A DNA stretch of 64,000 nt from JBMOPD01 sp049323615. GTDB taxonomy: Bacteria > Bacillota > Desulfotomaculia > Desulfotomaculales > Desulfocucumaceae. This document shows, in pieces, positions 33,562 through 42,158 of this stretch (its first letter is position 1; each line of letters starts with the position of its first letter). The stretch is from positions 1 to 64,000 of the forward strand of contig JBMOPD010000107.1 of the NCBI GenBank assembly GCA_049323615.1, read 5' to 3'. Made by a program: the position numbers and the translations under genes. The notes below the pieces were generated by a model, which was not told where the DNA came from, did not search any database, and worked only from the letters and a program-made list of their open reading frames with translations.

Positions 33562-33602
33562 CATCCCTGCCCCCGCCCCGGCAAGGGGGAGGGGGAGGGA
33601 TG
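33562..33602 (-). other. GC-rich hairpin directly 3' of livK
   Basis: CATCCCTGCCCCCGCCCC (33562-33579) pairs imperfectly with GGGGAGGGGGAGGGATG (33586-33602), starting 5 bp after the livK stop. It is well placed to protect the 3' end of a livK-only transcript. Confidence 0.5.
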
Positions 33603-33607
33603 GGTTT

Positions 33608-34900
33608 TTACTCGTCTACCTTGAGGTACTTCAACTCTGCCCCGGTAATTTTAACCTTGGATTTGAAATCGTTAAATTCTTTTTCATCCTTTGGCCAGAA
33701 TAAATACAGGGTTGCCGGGCCGTACTTGCCGTCCTTGATTATCTGGACGGCGGCGGATCCGTTGAGCCGGCCCTTGTCGGAGATTCCGTAGACTTCACTG
33801 GGGTATTTGTCTCCGCTCGTGGGGAAGACCTTCGGGAAGGCCGCCCGGATGGCAACGGCGTCCTCCACTGTGCCCGCGGCCTCCATGGCCTTGGCCAGGG
33901 CGTGCATGGCGCCGTAGTTCAGCACGGTCTCCCAGGTGTTCATTCTCTTGTAGGTTTCGTTGTACTTCTTGTCAAAGGCCGGAGCCGCGGCGGTGGGGAT
34001 CTGGGCCACCGCAGCCACGCCGATGGTGTTTTCCATCAGCTTTGTTCCCTTCAGGACCATCTTATCAATGTAGTCCATCTTGGCCTGGTCGATCAGTATA
34101 AACCCGCCCTTGAAGCCCAGGCCCCGGGCCTGCTCAATTACCAGGGCGGTGGGGGCCGAGGGGCCTCCGATCAGGAGAGCGTCGGGCTTGGTGGCCAGGG
34201 CCGCGGTCAGCTGGGAGGAAAAGTCTTTTTCGGTGTAGTAGTTGGCCGGTTTATCCGCGGTGATTTTGCCGCCCTTGCTCTCCCAGTATTCCTTGAAGTC
34301 CTTGCGCCACTCATCCCCGTAGGCGCCCAGGGTTATCACCATGGCCACATTCTTCCAGCCCTTCTGCATGGCTATGTCGGTAAAGGACTTGACGTACGCG
34401 GTGAACGGGGGCGGGATGGCCACCACCAGCTTGTTGTTCAGCTTAACGACCTGGGGGGTGCTGGTATAGGCCATCATCAGGAACTCATTGCCCTTCTCCT
34501 CGTTTATTTTCAGCATCGGGGCAATGGTATTGAAAACCGGGTTGAAAATAGCCGGGGCCTTGGATTGGTTGCGCAACCTCCGGGCGTTGTTCACGGCGTT
34601 GGTCGGGTCGGCCATATCGTCCAGCTTTTCCAGTTTAAACTTGTACTTCTGGTCTTTAACCGTAATTCCGCCGGCCGCGTTGATTTCATTGATGGCCATT
34701 TCAATTCCGGTGACGCAGTCCTGGCCGTATTCAGCGCCTGGACCGCTGAGAGGACCGGTATAGCCGATTACCACTTCCTTGGCCGCACCTGACCCGCCGC
34801 CGGGCTGCTTTTCTTCTTTTTTTGACCCGCCGCACCCGGCTGCCGCCAGCAGGAGAAGGCCGAGGGCCAGTGCCAGAAAAACCTTTAAAACACGCTTCAT
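33608..34900 (-). CDS. livK: Substrate-binding lipoprotein of the liv-type ABC transporter
   Basis: 430 residues. The signal peptide ends in a lipobox (LAAAGC, Cys23), so the protein is lipid-anchored outside the membrane. The mature part is a periplasmic-binding-protein type I fold starting EVVIGYTGPLSGPGAEYGQD, as in amino-acid/amide-binding proteins. It is longer than typical LivK (about 370) and is closer to the branched HAAT group that also binds aromatic or short-chain acids. It is first in the operon and separated from livH by two hairpins. Confidence 0.92.
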   Translation of the reverse strand: MKRVLKVFLALALGLLLLAAAGCGGSKKEEKQPGGGSGAAKEVVIGYTGPLSGPGAEYGQDCVTGIEMAINEINAAGGITVKDQKYKFKLEKLDDMADPTNAVNNARRLRNQSKAPAIFNPVFNTIAPMLKINEEKGNEFLMMAYTSTPQVVKLNNKLVVAIPPPFTAYVKSFTDIAMQKGWKNVAMVITLGAYGDEWRKDFKEYWESKGGKITADKPANYYTEKDFSSQLTAALATKPDALLIGGPSAPTALVIEQARGLGFKGGFILIDQAKMDYIDKMVLKGTKLMENTIGVAAVAQIPTAAAPAFDKKYNETYKRMNTWETVLNYGAMHALAKAMEAAGTVEDAVAIRAAFPKVFPTSGDKYPSEVYGISDKGRLNGSAAVQIIKDGKYGPATLYLFWPKDEKEFNDFKSKVKITGAELKYLKVDE

Positions 34901-35582
34901 TAAATTCAGTCACCCCTTTTTTATTTTTATTTTGAATCACCTTAATCTGACTGCCTGCCAAACACCTCCCCACGTTTAATATCCAGACCCGTCTCTTGCG
35001 CGGTTTAATAAAAGACCCCGCCGGGTGACGGCAATAATTACTCATTGCAAAGCCGGCTGAGCTGGTTTTACATAAGGATGCAAAATTCATAAAACAATGA
35101 TAGTTAATAAATGTCAGAATACTTTAGTAAAGTATAATGCACAAGATATGCCATGAGGAGCTTTTAACGGCAAATAGCAGTTAATAGTTTATGAAAGGTA
35201 ATATATATCTCCTCAATCGTCAATGTTTATTGTTTTTTTTTGCATATTCCCAACACCCCACGGGGAGCGTCAAGAGTGATTCACCGGTGCACCGGGGTAT
35301 TGGTCCGGCAGGCAAAACATACTGACGGAACGGCTTTAAACCTCAGGCTCCGTTTATTTTTTGAACGAGTCCTGTTCCTGTTTTGCAACTCCATTTGACT
35401 AGGCGAATGTTTCACAAATTGAGCCGTCAGCCGTCAGTTTTCAGCGGTCAGCGGTGGAACTGATTACTCTGCGCCGACGGCACAGGGGTTTTAAAATTTT
35501 TGCCGGCTGCCGAACCACCGGGGTGTTTTTTTCGTCAATAGGTTTAAGAAGGAAATTCCTTTCAGGAGTGAGGAGGAAAAAG
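34901..35582. other. Intergenic region between divergent livK and beta-propeller genes
   Basis: About 680 bp with no gene I can support. It must contain the livK promoter (minus strand) and that of the propeller gene (plus strand). A TATAAT at 35133-35138 (plus) lacks a good -35 and lies 445 bp from the gene. A heptamer array occupies 35423-35457. I found no credible sigma-54 site. Confidence 0.5.
35423..35457. repeat. Heptamer tandem repeat, GCCGTCA/GCGGTCA type
   Basis: Five 7-bp units: GCCGTCA, GCCGTCA, GTTTTCA, GCGGTCA, GCGGTGG. Confidence 0.8.
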
Positions 35583-37694
35583 ATGATTAATAAGAAGGTG
35601 TTGACCGTTATTTTAATTATTATGGCGGTGGCCATGCTCGGCCAGTATTTTTACCCCCGCCAGTCGGTGGCCAAAGAGCCTAAAACCTTTTCCAGCAAAC
35701 AGCAGCTGGCCGAATACATAAGGGCCAACAGGCAGCTGATGCAGTATAGCTATAGAATGCTGCCCGGCCTCGGGGGAGGACTGGATATGGGGGCAGCCGT
35801 AACTGCCCAGGAAACCGCACCCGTTAGAAAGGAGGCGGCCTCCACCGCACCCGCCAGGTCTGATGACGCATACTCCACCACAAATGTTCAGGTGGAAGGG
35901 GTAGACGAGGCCGACATTATAAAAAACGACGGCAGGTACCTGTACCTGGCCTCGGAAAACCGGGTCCACATTGTTGACGCCTATCCGGCGGAAAAGGCCA
36001 GGCTTCTGTCCTCCACCAGCTTTGACGGGCACCCGCTGGGCATGTTTTTAAACGGGGAGAGGCTGATGGTGATTGGCAGAACATTTTCCGCCCCCGGCAT
36101 GCGGGTAAAGGTTTATGATATCGCCGACCGTAAAAATCCTGTTGAGGTAAGAACACTGGCCTGGGAGGGCGATTATGTCAGCTCCAGGATGATCGGGAAC
36201 TATGTTTTTCTGGTATTGAACATGCCGGTGGGCTTTGAGGCCGATGACGTAAAACTTCCCCGGCTGACCGAGAACAACCGGGTAAGGGAGGTACAGCCCG
36301 GCGAGATACATTACTTTGACTATCCCGACTACTCTTACCGGTACACCATGATTTTGGCGGTAAACATGGCCGATGACGGGCAGCAGTCCACCTGCCGCGC
36401 CTTTCTCACCGGAACGTCCCAGAATGTCTATGCCTCCCCGGAAAACCTCTATCTTACCGGTATCAAGACCCCGGACATGGGTAACTTTGTCAATAAGTTC
36501 ATTGACGGGCTGGCGTCCCTGGTGGCCGGCGGGGCAGCCGGGAAGCTCAGAGCTATCGGGGAGTCGTCCGATGGCCCTGACAAAAAATTGTTTCAGGCGG
36601 AGCAGGTGCTGGAGGAATACATAGGCGGCCTGGAATACGCCGAAGCGGCGGCGCTGGAAGAGAAGATCGGCCAGCTGCGCCAGAAGTTTTACCGGGATAT
36701 GGCCAGGGAAAGAAATAAAACGGTCATATATAAATTCTCGGTCAAAAATGAAAGCATTGAATACAGGTGCCGCGGGGAGGTCAGCGGACATCTGCTCAAC
36801 CAGTTTTCCATGGACGATCAGGACGGATATTTAAGGGTGGCCACCACATCCGAGGGGTTCTTGCTGAATGACGGCCAGGCAACCCGCAATAACATATACG
36901 TCATGGACGAAAATTTGAATGTGGTGGGTAAACTGGAGGGCCTGGCCATAACCGAGAGAATATATTCGGCCAGGTTTATGGGTAGCCGGGTGTACCTGGT
37001 CACCTTCAGGAGGATAGACCCCCTGTTTGTCATCGACCTGAAGGACCCCGAAAACCCCAGGGTGCTGGGCCAGTTAAAAATACCGGGCTACTCCGATTAC
37101 CTGCACCCGTATGATGAAAACCACCTCATCGGTGTGGGCAAGGAAGTGGCGCCGGCGCCCGAGCCGGTGCCGCTGCCGGTACCGATGCCCGGGCCGGATG
37201 GGCGCAGGCTGCTGCCCGAAATTGTCCCGCCTCCGCCCGTAAGGCCGCAGGGTGTAAAGATTGCCCTGTTTGACGTCAGCGACCCGGCCAGGCCCGTTGA
37301 GGTTTCCAAGTATGTAGTGGACCATGCCTATTCAGATACCGAGGTTTCCAGGAATCACAAGGCCTTTCTGTTCAGCAGGGAGAGGAATCTGATGGCGCTG
37401 CCGGTTTCCTACCAGGAAAACTTCCCGGTTTACGAGGGAAAAGGCCTCGTGCCCCGCTTCGGGCACTGGCAGGGGATGTACGTTTTTAACATTTCCCTGG
37501 CCGAAGGTATAAGCCTTAAGGGCAAAATAGACCACCGGGCCGCGGTTGACCACCAGGGTTATGGGGCCGGGGAGCCGGTTAGAAGGGCCGCCTATATTAA
37601 GGATGTTATTTACACCATCTCCGGCGGGGCGGTAAAAATGAGCAGAATTGATAACCTCAGGGAAATCAATTTTATTAAACTGCCGACTCCTTGA
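35583..37694 (+). CDS. Secreted/anchored beta-propeller domain protein
   Basis: About 703 residues. The start is ATG 35583, behind GAGGAGG; the longer open frame upstream has no ribosome binding site. Residues 5-25 form a signal or membrane anchor. From about residue 100 (TNVQVEGVDEADIIKNDGRYLYLASENRVHIVDAYP) it matches the Firmicute/archaeal family of secreted proteins with a C-terminal beta-propeller distantly related to WD40. A helical, charged insert (about 300-370) interrupts the blades, and a Pro-rich loop (about 520-550) follows a later blade. The function is not known; extracellular binding or scaffolding is likely. The 3' end overlaps the converging EamA gene by 20 bp. Confidence 0.85.
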   Translation: MINKKVLTVILIIMAVAMLGQYFYPRQSVAKEPKTFSSKQQLAEYIRANRQLMQYSYRMLPGLGGGLDMGAAVTAQETAPVRKEAASTAPARSDDAYSTTNVQVEGVDEADIIKNDGRYLYLASENRVHIVDAYPAEKARLLSSTSFDGHPLGMFLNGERLMVIGRTFSAPGMRVKVYDIADRKNPVEVRTLAWEGDYVSSRMIGNYVFLVLNMPVGFEADDVKLPRLTENNRVREVQPGEIHYFDYPDYSYRYTMILAVNMADDGQQSTCRAFLTGTSQNVYASPENLYLTGIKTPDMGNFVNKFIDGLASLVAGGAAGKLRAIGESSDGPDKKLFQAEQVLEEYIGGLEYAEAAALEEKIGQLRQKFYRDMARERNKTVIYKFSVKNESIEYRCRGEVSGHLLNQFSMDDQDGYLRVATTSEGFLLNDGQATRNNIYVMDENLNVVGKLEGLAITERIYSARFMGSRVYLVTFRRIDPLFVIDLKDPENPRVLGQLKIPGYSDYLHPYDENHLIGVGKEVAPAPEPVPLPVPMPGPDGRRLLPEIVPPPPVRPQGVKIALFDVSDPARPVEVSKYVVDHAYSDTEVSRNHKAFLFSRERNLMALPVSYQENFPVYEGKGLVPRFGHWQGMYVFNISLAEGISLKGKIDHRAAVDHQGYGAGEPVRRAAYIKDVIYTISGGAVKMSRIDNLREINFIKLPTP

Positions 37695-38640
37695 TTTTGG
37701 ATTCCGACTTACGGGTACTGACCGCAGAGGTTTTAAACCTCGCCGTCTGTACCAGCATGACCCCGGCCAGGATAAAAATGGTGGCGGTGATTTCACGTAT
37801 GGTTATACTTTCGTGCAGTATCAGCCAGCCCAGGAACACCGCCACCACCGGGTTGACATAGGAGTAGGTGGCGGCCTTGGCCGGGGGCATTGCCTTAAGT
37901 ATGTATACAAAGCAGCTGAAACCCAGAATGGAGCCGGCGAAAATCAGGTAAAGCAGGGCACCGGCGCCCTCCAGGGTAAGGTCAAAGCGCGGCAGCTCGC
38001 CGGCAATAATCCCGGTGAGGGAGAGGGCGATACCGGCCGTCAGCGTTTCCAGGGCCGATATGGCCAGCATGGACCCGGACACGGGGTTCCTCGACGAATA
38101 TACCGAGCCCGCCGCCCAGAGGAAAGAGGCTCCCAGCACTCCGGCCACGCCGCGGAGGTCCACTTCCTGAAATCCGGTTCCCGGTGAAACCAGGAACGCC
38201 ACTCCGGAAAAGCCCAGCAGGAGCCCTGCCCAGCCCTTCCACCCCATCCGGGTTCCTCCGGGCAAAAGGAAATCTATTGTGGCGACAAAGAGGGGGACAG
38301 TGGAAATGATCAGCGCGGTAAGGCCGGAGGGTATATACTGCTCCGACCAGACCACCAGTCCGTTTCCCCCGAAAAGGAGAAACAGCCCCACCGTGGCGGT
38401 TACCCTCAAATCCCTTATTGACTGCGGCAGCTTGAGCTTTCTAAGATACACATAGGCCAGCATTATACTGCCGGCGATTAAGAACCGGACTCCGGCAAAC
38501 AGCGCCGGAGGCAGGTCGCTTACCCCTATCCGGATGGCCAGGTAAGTGGAGCCCCAGACAATGCAAACCACCAGGTAGGCGATATAGGCCCTGGTTTCGA
38601 TTTTTTCGTATTTATTCAAGTCAGTTTCCTCCGGTATCAT
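37675..38640 (-). CDS. EamA/DMT family transporter
   Basis: A 321-residue permease with ten predicted helices in two EamA repeats: VWGSTYLAIRIGVSDLPPAL near the start and FLWAAGSVYSSRNP in the second half. It is closest in pattern to YedA/RhaT-like exporters of small metabolites. It lies 3 bp downstream of the HAD phosphatase gene on the same strand, so the two are co-transcribed. The substrate is unknown. Confidence 0.88.
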   Translation of the reverse strand: MIPEETDLNKYEKIETRAYIAYLVVCIVWGSTYLAIRIGVSDLPPALFAGVRFLIAGSIMLAYVYLRKLKLPQSIRDLRVTATVGLFLLFGGNGLVVWSEQYIPSGLTALIISTVPLFVATIDFLLPGGTRMGWKGWAGLLLGFSGVAFLVSPGTGFQEVDLRGVAGVLGASFLWAAGSVYSSRNPVSGSMLAISALETLTAGIALSLTGIIAGELPRFDLTLEGAGALLYLIFAGSILGFSCFVYILKAMPPAKAATYSYVNPVVAVFLGWLILHESITIREITATIFILAGVMLVQTARFKTSAVSTRKSESKIKESAV

Positions 38641-38643
38641 GGC

Positions 38644-39198
38644 TTAACATTTTTTTGATATGTGCTCCCGTATTTGATCCCAGTTGAACACCCTGGTTAC
38701 CATTTCAGGGAGCCTGCCCCGGTTGTACGTGGCGTTCATCAGCAGAACCGGGATACCGCATGAACTGACCTGAATGGCATTTTTCTTGTTGTCCTCGATA
38801 AATATGTCAACACCCAGGTCCAGGCAGGACCTGCGCTTATCATGCTGCCCCAGAAGCCGGATTCCGTCGTAGGGGACATCAAATTTGCGCAGCCACTCCA
38901 GGGTTTGGCTGTGATAGGCCGGCGACCTGGCGGAAATAAGGTAAATGCTGCGTCCGTTCAGTTCCCTCAATGTTTCCACGGCACCCGGCAAGGGATCGGT
39001 TTCCATAATAATTTCAAGCTCCCTGGCCATGATGAAATCGTCCAGCTGCTTGCGGTTGATGCCGAACATCTTTCTGGGCCTGAAATTGACAAAATCGGCA
39101 AGGGTGTAGCTTTTACCGAAATGCTGGTTGAGCTTTCTGATAATGACCGCCTGTGAATCGGCGATAACACCGTCGATGTCAATCCCTATTCTCTTCAT
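38644..39198 (-). CDS. HAD-family 5'-nucleotidase-like phosphatase
   Basis: 184 residues. HAD motif I is DIDGVIAD (7-14, nucleophile and acid/base Asp), motif II is ISARSP, and motif IV is DIFIEDNKKNA. The layout matches the NT5C / deoxyribonucleotidase (YqfW-like) group that dephosphorylates nucleotides. It is the first gene of a two-gene unit with the EamA transporter. The natural substrate is uncertain. Confidence 0.85.
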   Translation of the reverse strand: MKRIGIDIDGVIADSQAVIIRKLNQHFGKSYTLADFVNFRPRKMFGINRKQLDDFIMARELEIIMETDPLPGAVETLRELNGRSIYLISARSPAYHSQTLEWLRKFDVPYDGIRLLGQHDKRRSCLDLGVDIFIEDNKKNAIQVSSCGIPVLLMNATYNRGRLPEMVTRVFNWDQIREHISKKC

Positions 39199-39349
39199 TT
39201 ATTCCTGCTGCTCCTCGTTAGACCATAAATAAGGCAACCTTCCGAACGGGTTAAGGCTGCCCGGCTGCATATAATATATATTTCAACAAATAAAATACTT
39301 TTCCTTTTGCGGGCTCTCCGGCAAATTTGCAAAGCCTCCTGGAAAAAAG

Positions 39350-39387
39350 CCGGCCCGCCGGTGGAAAATTTTCCGCCGGCGGGCCGG
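39350..39387 (-). terminator. Terminator of the YeiH-type transporter operon
   Basis: A 38-base near-perfect palindrome: CCGGCCCGCCGG, one mismatch, GGAAAA/TTTTCC, and the complementary arm. On the minus strand it is followed by six T. It is the longest stem in the window. Confidence 0.9.
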
Positions 39388-39426
39388 TTGGCTGTTTCTG
39401 TATAAAACGGACAGCCTTGCGGCTGG

Positions 39427-39600
39427 TCACTTAAAGACCACGAATATCAAAATGAAGATGATCAGCAGTACTACTCCTATGCCCAGGGACCAGGCAATAA
39501 GCTTTTTCTCGATGGGGAGCAGGTCGTACCACTCTTCCGCCTCCAGCATGGCCGAGACTTGGGTCGGCTCTTCCGCTACCTTTGGGCTGATTTCGGACAT
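39427..39600 (-). CDS. Small single-pass membrane protein downstream of the YeiH-type transporter
   Basis: 57 residues from an ATG with GGAGGTG 6 bp upstream. It has an acidic, Pro-containing cytoplasmic start (SEISPKVAEEPTQVSAML, EAEEWYDLLPIEKK) and one strong C-terminal helix (about 35-57, ending IFILIFVVFK). It lies 39 bp after the transporter on the same strand and before a strong terminator, so it is in the same operon and may be a small subunit of the carrier. I do not know a named family. Confidence 0.7.
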   Translation of the reverse strand: MSEISPKVAEEPTQVSAMLEAEEWYDLLPIEKKLIAWSLGIGVVLLIIFILIFVVFK

Positions 39601-39639
39601 TTAATCCACCTCCTTGAACTGGTTCGCCTGACCCTCGAA

Positions 39640-41127
39640 TTACTGGACAATCGGCGGCATGACGCCATGATAGAAGACCCACGAGATAAACAGGCCCACC
39701 CAGAGGATGAAACCGAACAGGCAGACAGCGTATACCACCACAATCCGGCCCATCCCCTCAGCCCACAGCTTGCGGACGTTGGTGACCAGGCCGATGGAGA
39801 AGAAGCACAGCGCGAAGAAAATACTCCTTATGACGTTGGCCTGGTCTGCCCCGGTCTTGGCGGGTTTGACGATGTCCGGGCTGGCCAGTCCGATTAAAAA
39901 CAGTGCCAGCAATGTGATCACAAAGCCGATGATGAATTTGGGGAAACGTTCCCAGATCTCTACAGGGGAAACCTTTTGGCCTTTTTCAACGCCATTTTCA
40001 TTATGGTTCCTCTTGTCGATGCGGAACACGGACCAGATGATGGCCAGAATAAAGGCCCACACCCCGATGAAGATGTCGATGAATATCTTGGTGGTGGTGG
40101 TGACCGTCAGTATCCAGCCTTCCTTGTATTTAACACCCAGCGCCGCCAGGGCCTTGGCCCTGATGAACGCATCGGTCAGTGTGCCGCTGGCTATGGCGCC
40201 GCCGTCACTCTTGACGGCCAGGCCCATCCAGGCGCCGGCCACCATCGGCTCCTGGTAAAGGAAAGCCGCGGCCATCGCGGGCAGTATGAGCATTTCCACC
40301 GCCACGAAGACAATGATGACGGCCGAGAGAATAACCGGCACCACGGGCCTGGCCTTAATGGCCGCGCCGGTGGCGATGGCCGCCGACACACCGCAGATCG
40401 ATATCCCCGAGGCCAGGGGGGCCGACCACTCCGGTGTAAACTTGAAATATCTGCGGGATACGAAGTAGACTATCGGCCAATAAATCAGGTAGGCCTCCAC
40501 CACGGCGCAGAGTCCCCGGAGGAACACCGTGCTGGCCAGCGAGGCCTGCTCCAGGGCTTTAATGCCGATGGCCGCGCCCAGGATAACGATACCGGTTTTG
40601 ATGTACCACTCGGGTTTTGCCGCTTCCTCCAGGAACTTGGCCAGCCCGGTAAAAAAGTTGCCGATAATAAGACCGACGATCATTGCAAAGACCAGGCCCA
40701 TTTCCCCAAGACCGAGGGACCATGGTATTTTAAAGGCCGCGCGCTTGTCGGGAGATGCAGCTATATAGGCATACTCCCCTATGATGATACAGGCGTAGGT
40801 GATCCAGAAGATGATTGTGAAACCGGCGATAAACCGGCCAACCTTCGCACCCATGGCTTTGGCGCCAATGGTGGTGATAGCCAGCAGGAAAAGATAGGTT
40901 AAAATTAAAGAAGTAAAGCCGGACATGGTCTTGGCATATGTCTTGGATACCGGCGCCAGGGCTTTGGAGAGGTCTGTGTAAGTGCTGGTTTTTACCACCC
41001 AGCCCAACAGTTCCGATCCGAAGATTGGACCCAGGCCCAGAATAAAGATGAATAGTCCAATCCAGACCGCCCACCAGTCCTCCAGCTTAAGTAGTTTGGA
41101 ACCTCCAGCATTTGCTGGTGAAGACAT
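39640..41127 (-). CDS. YeiH-type putative sulfate exporter family (PSE) transporter
   Basis: A 495-residue integral membrane protein with about 11-13 helices. The conserved family core is visible: LVFAMIVGLIIGN, IKTGIVILGAAIGIKAL, SGISICGVSAAIATGAAI and the KSDGGAIASGTLTDAF loop. Most members (YeiH) are about 340-350 residues; this one has an N-terminal extension with extra helices and a longer central loop, as in a branch found in anaerobes. Transport of sulfate/sulfonate-like anions is the family assumption, not proven. Two leader ORFs precede it and a small membrane protein follows. Confidence 0.82.
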   Translation of the reverse strand: MSSPANAGGSKLLKLEDWWAVWIGLFIFILGLGPIFGSELLGWVVKTSTYTDLSKALAPVSKTYAKTMSGFTSLILTYLFLLAITTIGAKAMGAKVGRFIAGFTIIFWITYACIIIGEYAYIAASPDKRAAFKIPWSLGLGEMGLVFAMIVGLIIGNFFTGLAKFLEEAAKPEWYIKTGIVILGAAIGIKALEQASLASTVFLRGLCAVVEAYLIYWPIVYFVSRRYFKFTPEWSAPLASGISICGVSAAIATGAAIKARPVVPVILSAVIIVFVAVEMLILPAMAAAFLYQEPMVAGAWMGLAVKSDGGAIASGTLTDAFIRAKALAALGVKYKEGWILTVTTTTKIFIDIFIGVWAFILAIIWSVFRIDKRNHNENGVEKGQKVSPVEIWERFPKFIIGFVITLLALFLIGLASPDIVKPAKTGADQANVIRSIFFALCFFSIGLVTNVRKLWAEGMGRIVVVYAVCLFGFILWVGLFISWVFYHGVMPPIVQ

Positions 41128-41155
41128 TGTTTTTTTCCCTCCTTGTTTAGTTTTT

Positions 41156-41197
41156 CTATACGCTAAAAAAACAATTGCAGGAAAAGACTTTGTCCAT
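41156..41197 (-). CDS. Leader peptide ORF 2 upstream of the YeiH-type gene
   Basis: ATG GAC AAA ... TAG, 13 codons (MDKVFSCNCFFSV), with a perfect GGGAGGTG ribosome binding site. It ends 28 bp before the transporter start. Two Cys codons flank an Asn codon, and Phe is frequent. It is a candidate regulatory leader; see findings. Confidence 0.45.
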   Translation of the reverse strand: MDKVFSCNCFFSV

Positions 41198-41217
41198 CAC
41201 CTCCCATTAATCAGCAG

Positions 41218-41232
41218 TTATGCCGCCACCAT
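41218..41232 (-). CDS. Leader mini-ORF 1 upstream of the YeiH-type gene
   Basis: ATG GTG GCG GCA TAA (MVAA) behind the same GGGAGGTG site. The 14-bp block ATGGGAGGTGATGG is duplicated exactly (41229-41242 and 41194-41207 on the minus strand), giving both leader ORFs identical start regions. Confidence 0.4.
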   Translation of the reverse strand: MVAA

Positions 41233-41383
41233 CACCTCCCATGCTTACATATATGGGTGTAAATTGAAATTATTACGTTTTGTCAGCTAAGCGACAATTT
41301 TTTATTTCGACAGAGGTTTGTGTATTCCTTCTCAAGAAAACCAAAATTTTACTATGGATATAAAAAACTTTCCCGTAAAAAAA

Positions 41384-41411
41384 GCATGGCAAGTTAATAA
41401 ACTGGCCATGC
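41384..41411 (-). terminator. Terminator for the small genes at 41528-42034
   Basis: A 7-bp perfect stem GCATGGC/GCCATGC, with inner AGT/ACT pairs. On the minus strand it is followed by seven T. It separates the small-gene unit from the YeiH-type operon. Confidence 0.75.
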
Positions 41412-41527
41412 AGTAAAAATTAAAGGTTTTCTTAATATTGCTACCGGATTTTGCATCCTTTTTTGTTGTCTTCCGCCTCACAGGACACAAAGAAGCCCCG
41501 CTTCGAGGGCTGCTGAACCGGCGGCAG

Positions 41528-41656
41528 TCAGTTGCCTATAATATCGTAGTGTTTCGGGTCGTTGACCTGCTGCTGGTAGTTTTTGTATTCCATGTGCGCC
41601 GTAGCCAGAATAATGGCTAATATTAATGATAGAAAGACTATCTTCCAGAAATTCAA
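41528..41656 (-). CDS. Candidate 42-residue membrane peptide
   Basis: The minus strand from TTG 41656 (GGGGG about 8 bp upstream) reads LNFWKIVFLSLILAIILATA, then a polar tail rich in Tyr, Gln and Asn ending YDIIGN. That is a single membrane helix with a short soluble end. It is followed by a small hairpin (41494-41511) and by the terminator at 41384. It has no known family; composition and terminator favour a real gene. Confidence 0.4.
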   Translation of the reverse strand: MNFWKIVFLSLILAIILATAHMEYKNYQQQVNDPKHYDIIGN

Positions 41657-41674
41657 CCTGCCAGCCCCCGTATC

Positions 41675-41700
41675 AGGAATTGGGAATAAGGAATTGAATA
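41675..41700. repeat. Heptamer tandem repeat, AGGAATT type
   Basis: AGGAATT-GGGAATA-AGGAATT-GAATA, period 7. Confidence 0.7.
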
Positions 41701-41769
41701 CAAAATTATTTTATCAGAGATGAGGCAGATACTGAATAAAATTTTGAAAGCTATCAGGTACAAGCCTTC

Positions 41770-41790
41770 GGAATTGGGAATTGGGGAATG
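41770..41790. repeat. Heptamer tandem repeat, GGAATTG type
   Basis: GGAATTG-GGAATTG-GGGAATG. It is followed by TAATTCC-TGATCCC in the opposite sense (41799-41812), so the two can pair. It lies at the 3' end of the zinc-finger gene. Confidence 0.75.
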
Positions 41791-41815
41791 AAACCCCCTA
41801 ATTCCTGATCCCTGC

Positions 41816-42034
41816 TTATACATTTTTGAGCCGGAAGGCAAACCGGCTGTCCCTGCTGCAGGCCGGGCAGGTAAACAGGTGGACGCAGCACTCCGATTCA
41901 AAATTGGTGTTGAAGTACGGGCTGTATGGGCCGAGGTAGTCGGTGACAGTCCCCGCGTCAACCATTTCCTCCCCGCAGGGACAGCGGGGGCCTGATTTAA
42001 GAAGGCCGTTGCATACCGGACACATGGTGCTCAA
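41816..42034 (-). CDS. Small zinc-ribbon protein
   Basis: 72 residues with a CPVC/CPCG pair near the N-terminus and a CCVHLFTCPAC cluster near the C-terminus, enough Cys for two zinc sites. The middle is YLGPYSPYFNTNFES. The start is TTG 42034 with AGGAG 8 bp upstream; the ATG three codons later is too far from it. Proteins with this pattern are common and uncharacterised in Peptococcaceae and related clostridia. It is divergent from the AdhE-like gene. Confidence 0.75.
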   Translation of the reverse strand: MSTMCPVCNGLLKSGPRCPCGEEMVDAGTVTDYLGPYSPYFNTNFESECCVHLFTCPACSRDSRFAFRLKNV

Positions 42035-42158
42035 GGGGAATGCTCCTTTACCAGAGTAATCTCAGATATCATCTCCCCCAATGGGGCCGGGTATGCGCAA
42101 GTTGCGGCATAACCCCGGTATAAATGCGGAATAATGGGGTGAGGAGAGGTGATCAGAT

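Noticed and set aside
34949..34985. Possible sigma-54 promoter for livK on the minus strand
   Set aside because: GG and GC are 10 bases apart, but the flanking bases do not match TGGCAC or TTGC.
34731..35090. 119-codon ORF extending upstream of livK on the minus strand
   Set aside because: It overlaps the lipoprotein signal peptide of livK in another frame and has no conserved features.
37648..38187. 179-codon ORF opposite the EamA transporter
   Set aside because: Antisense to ten clear transmembrane helices; a Gly/His/Arg-rich shadow frame.
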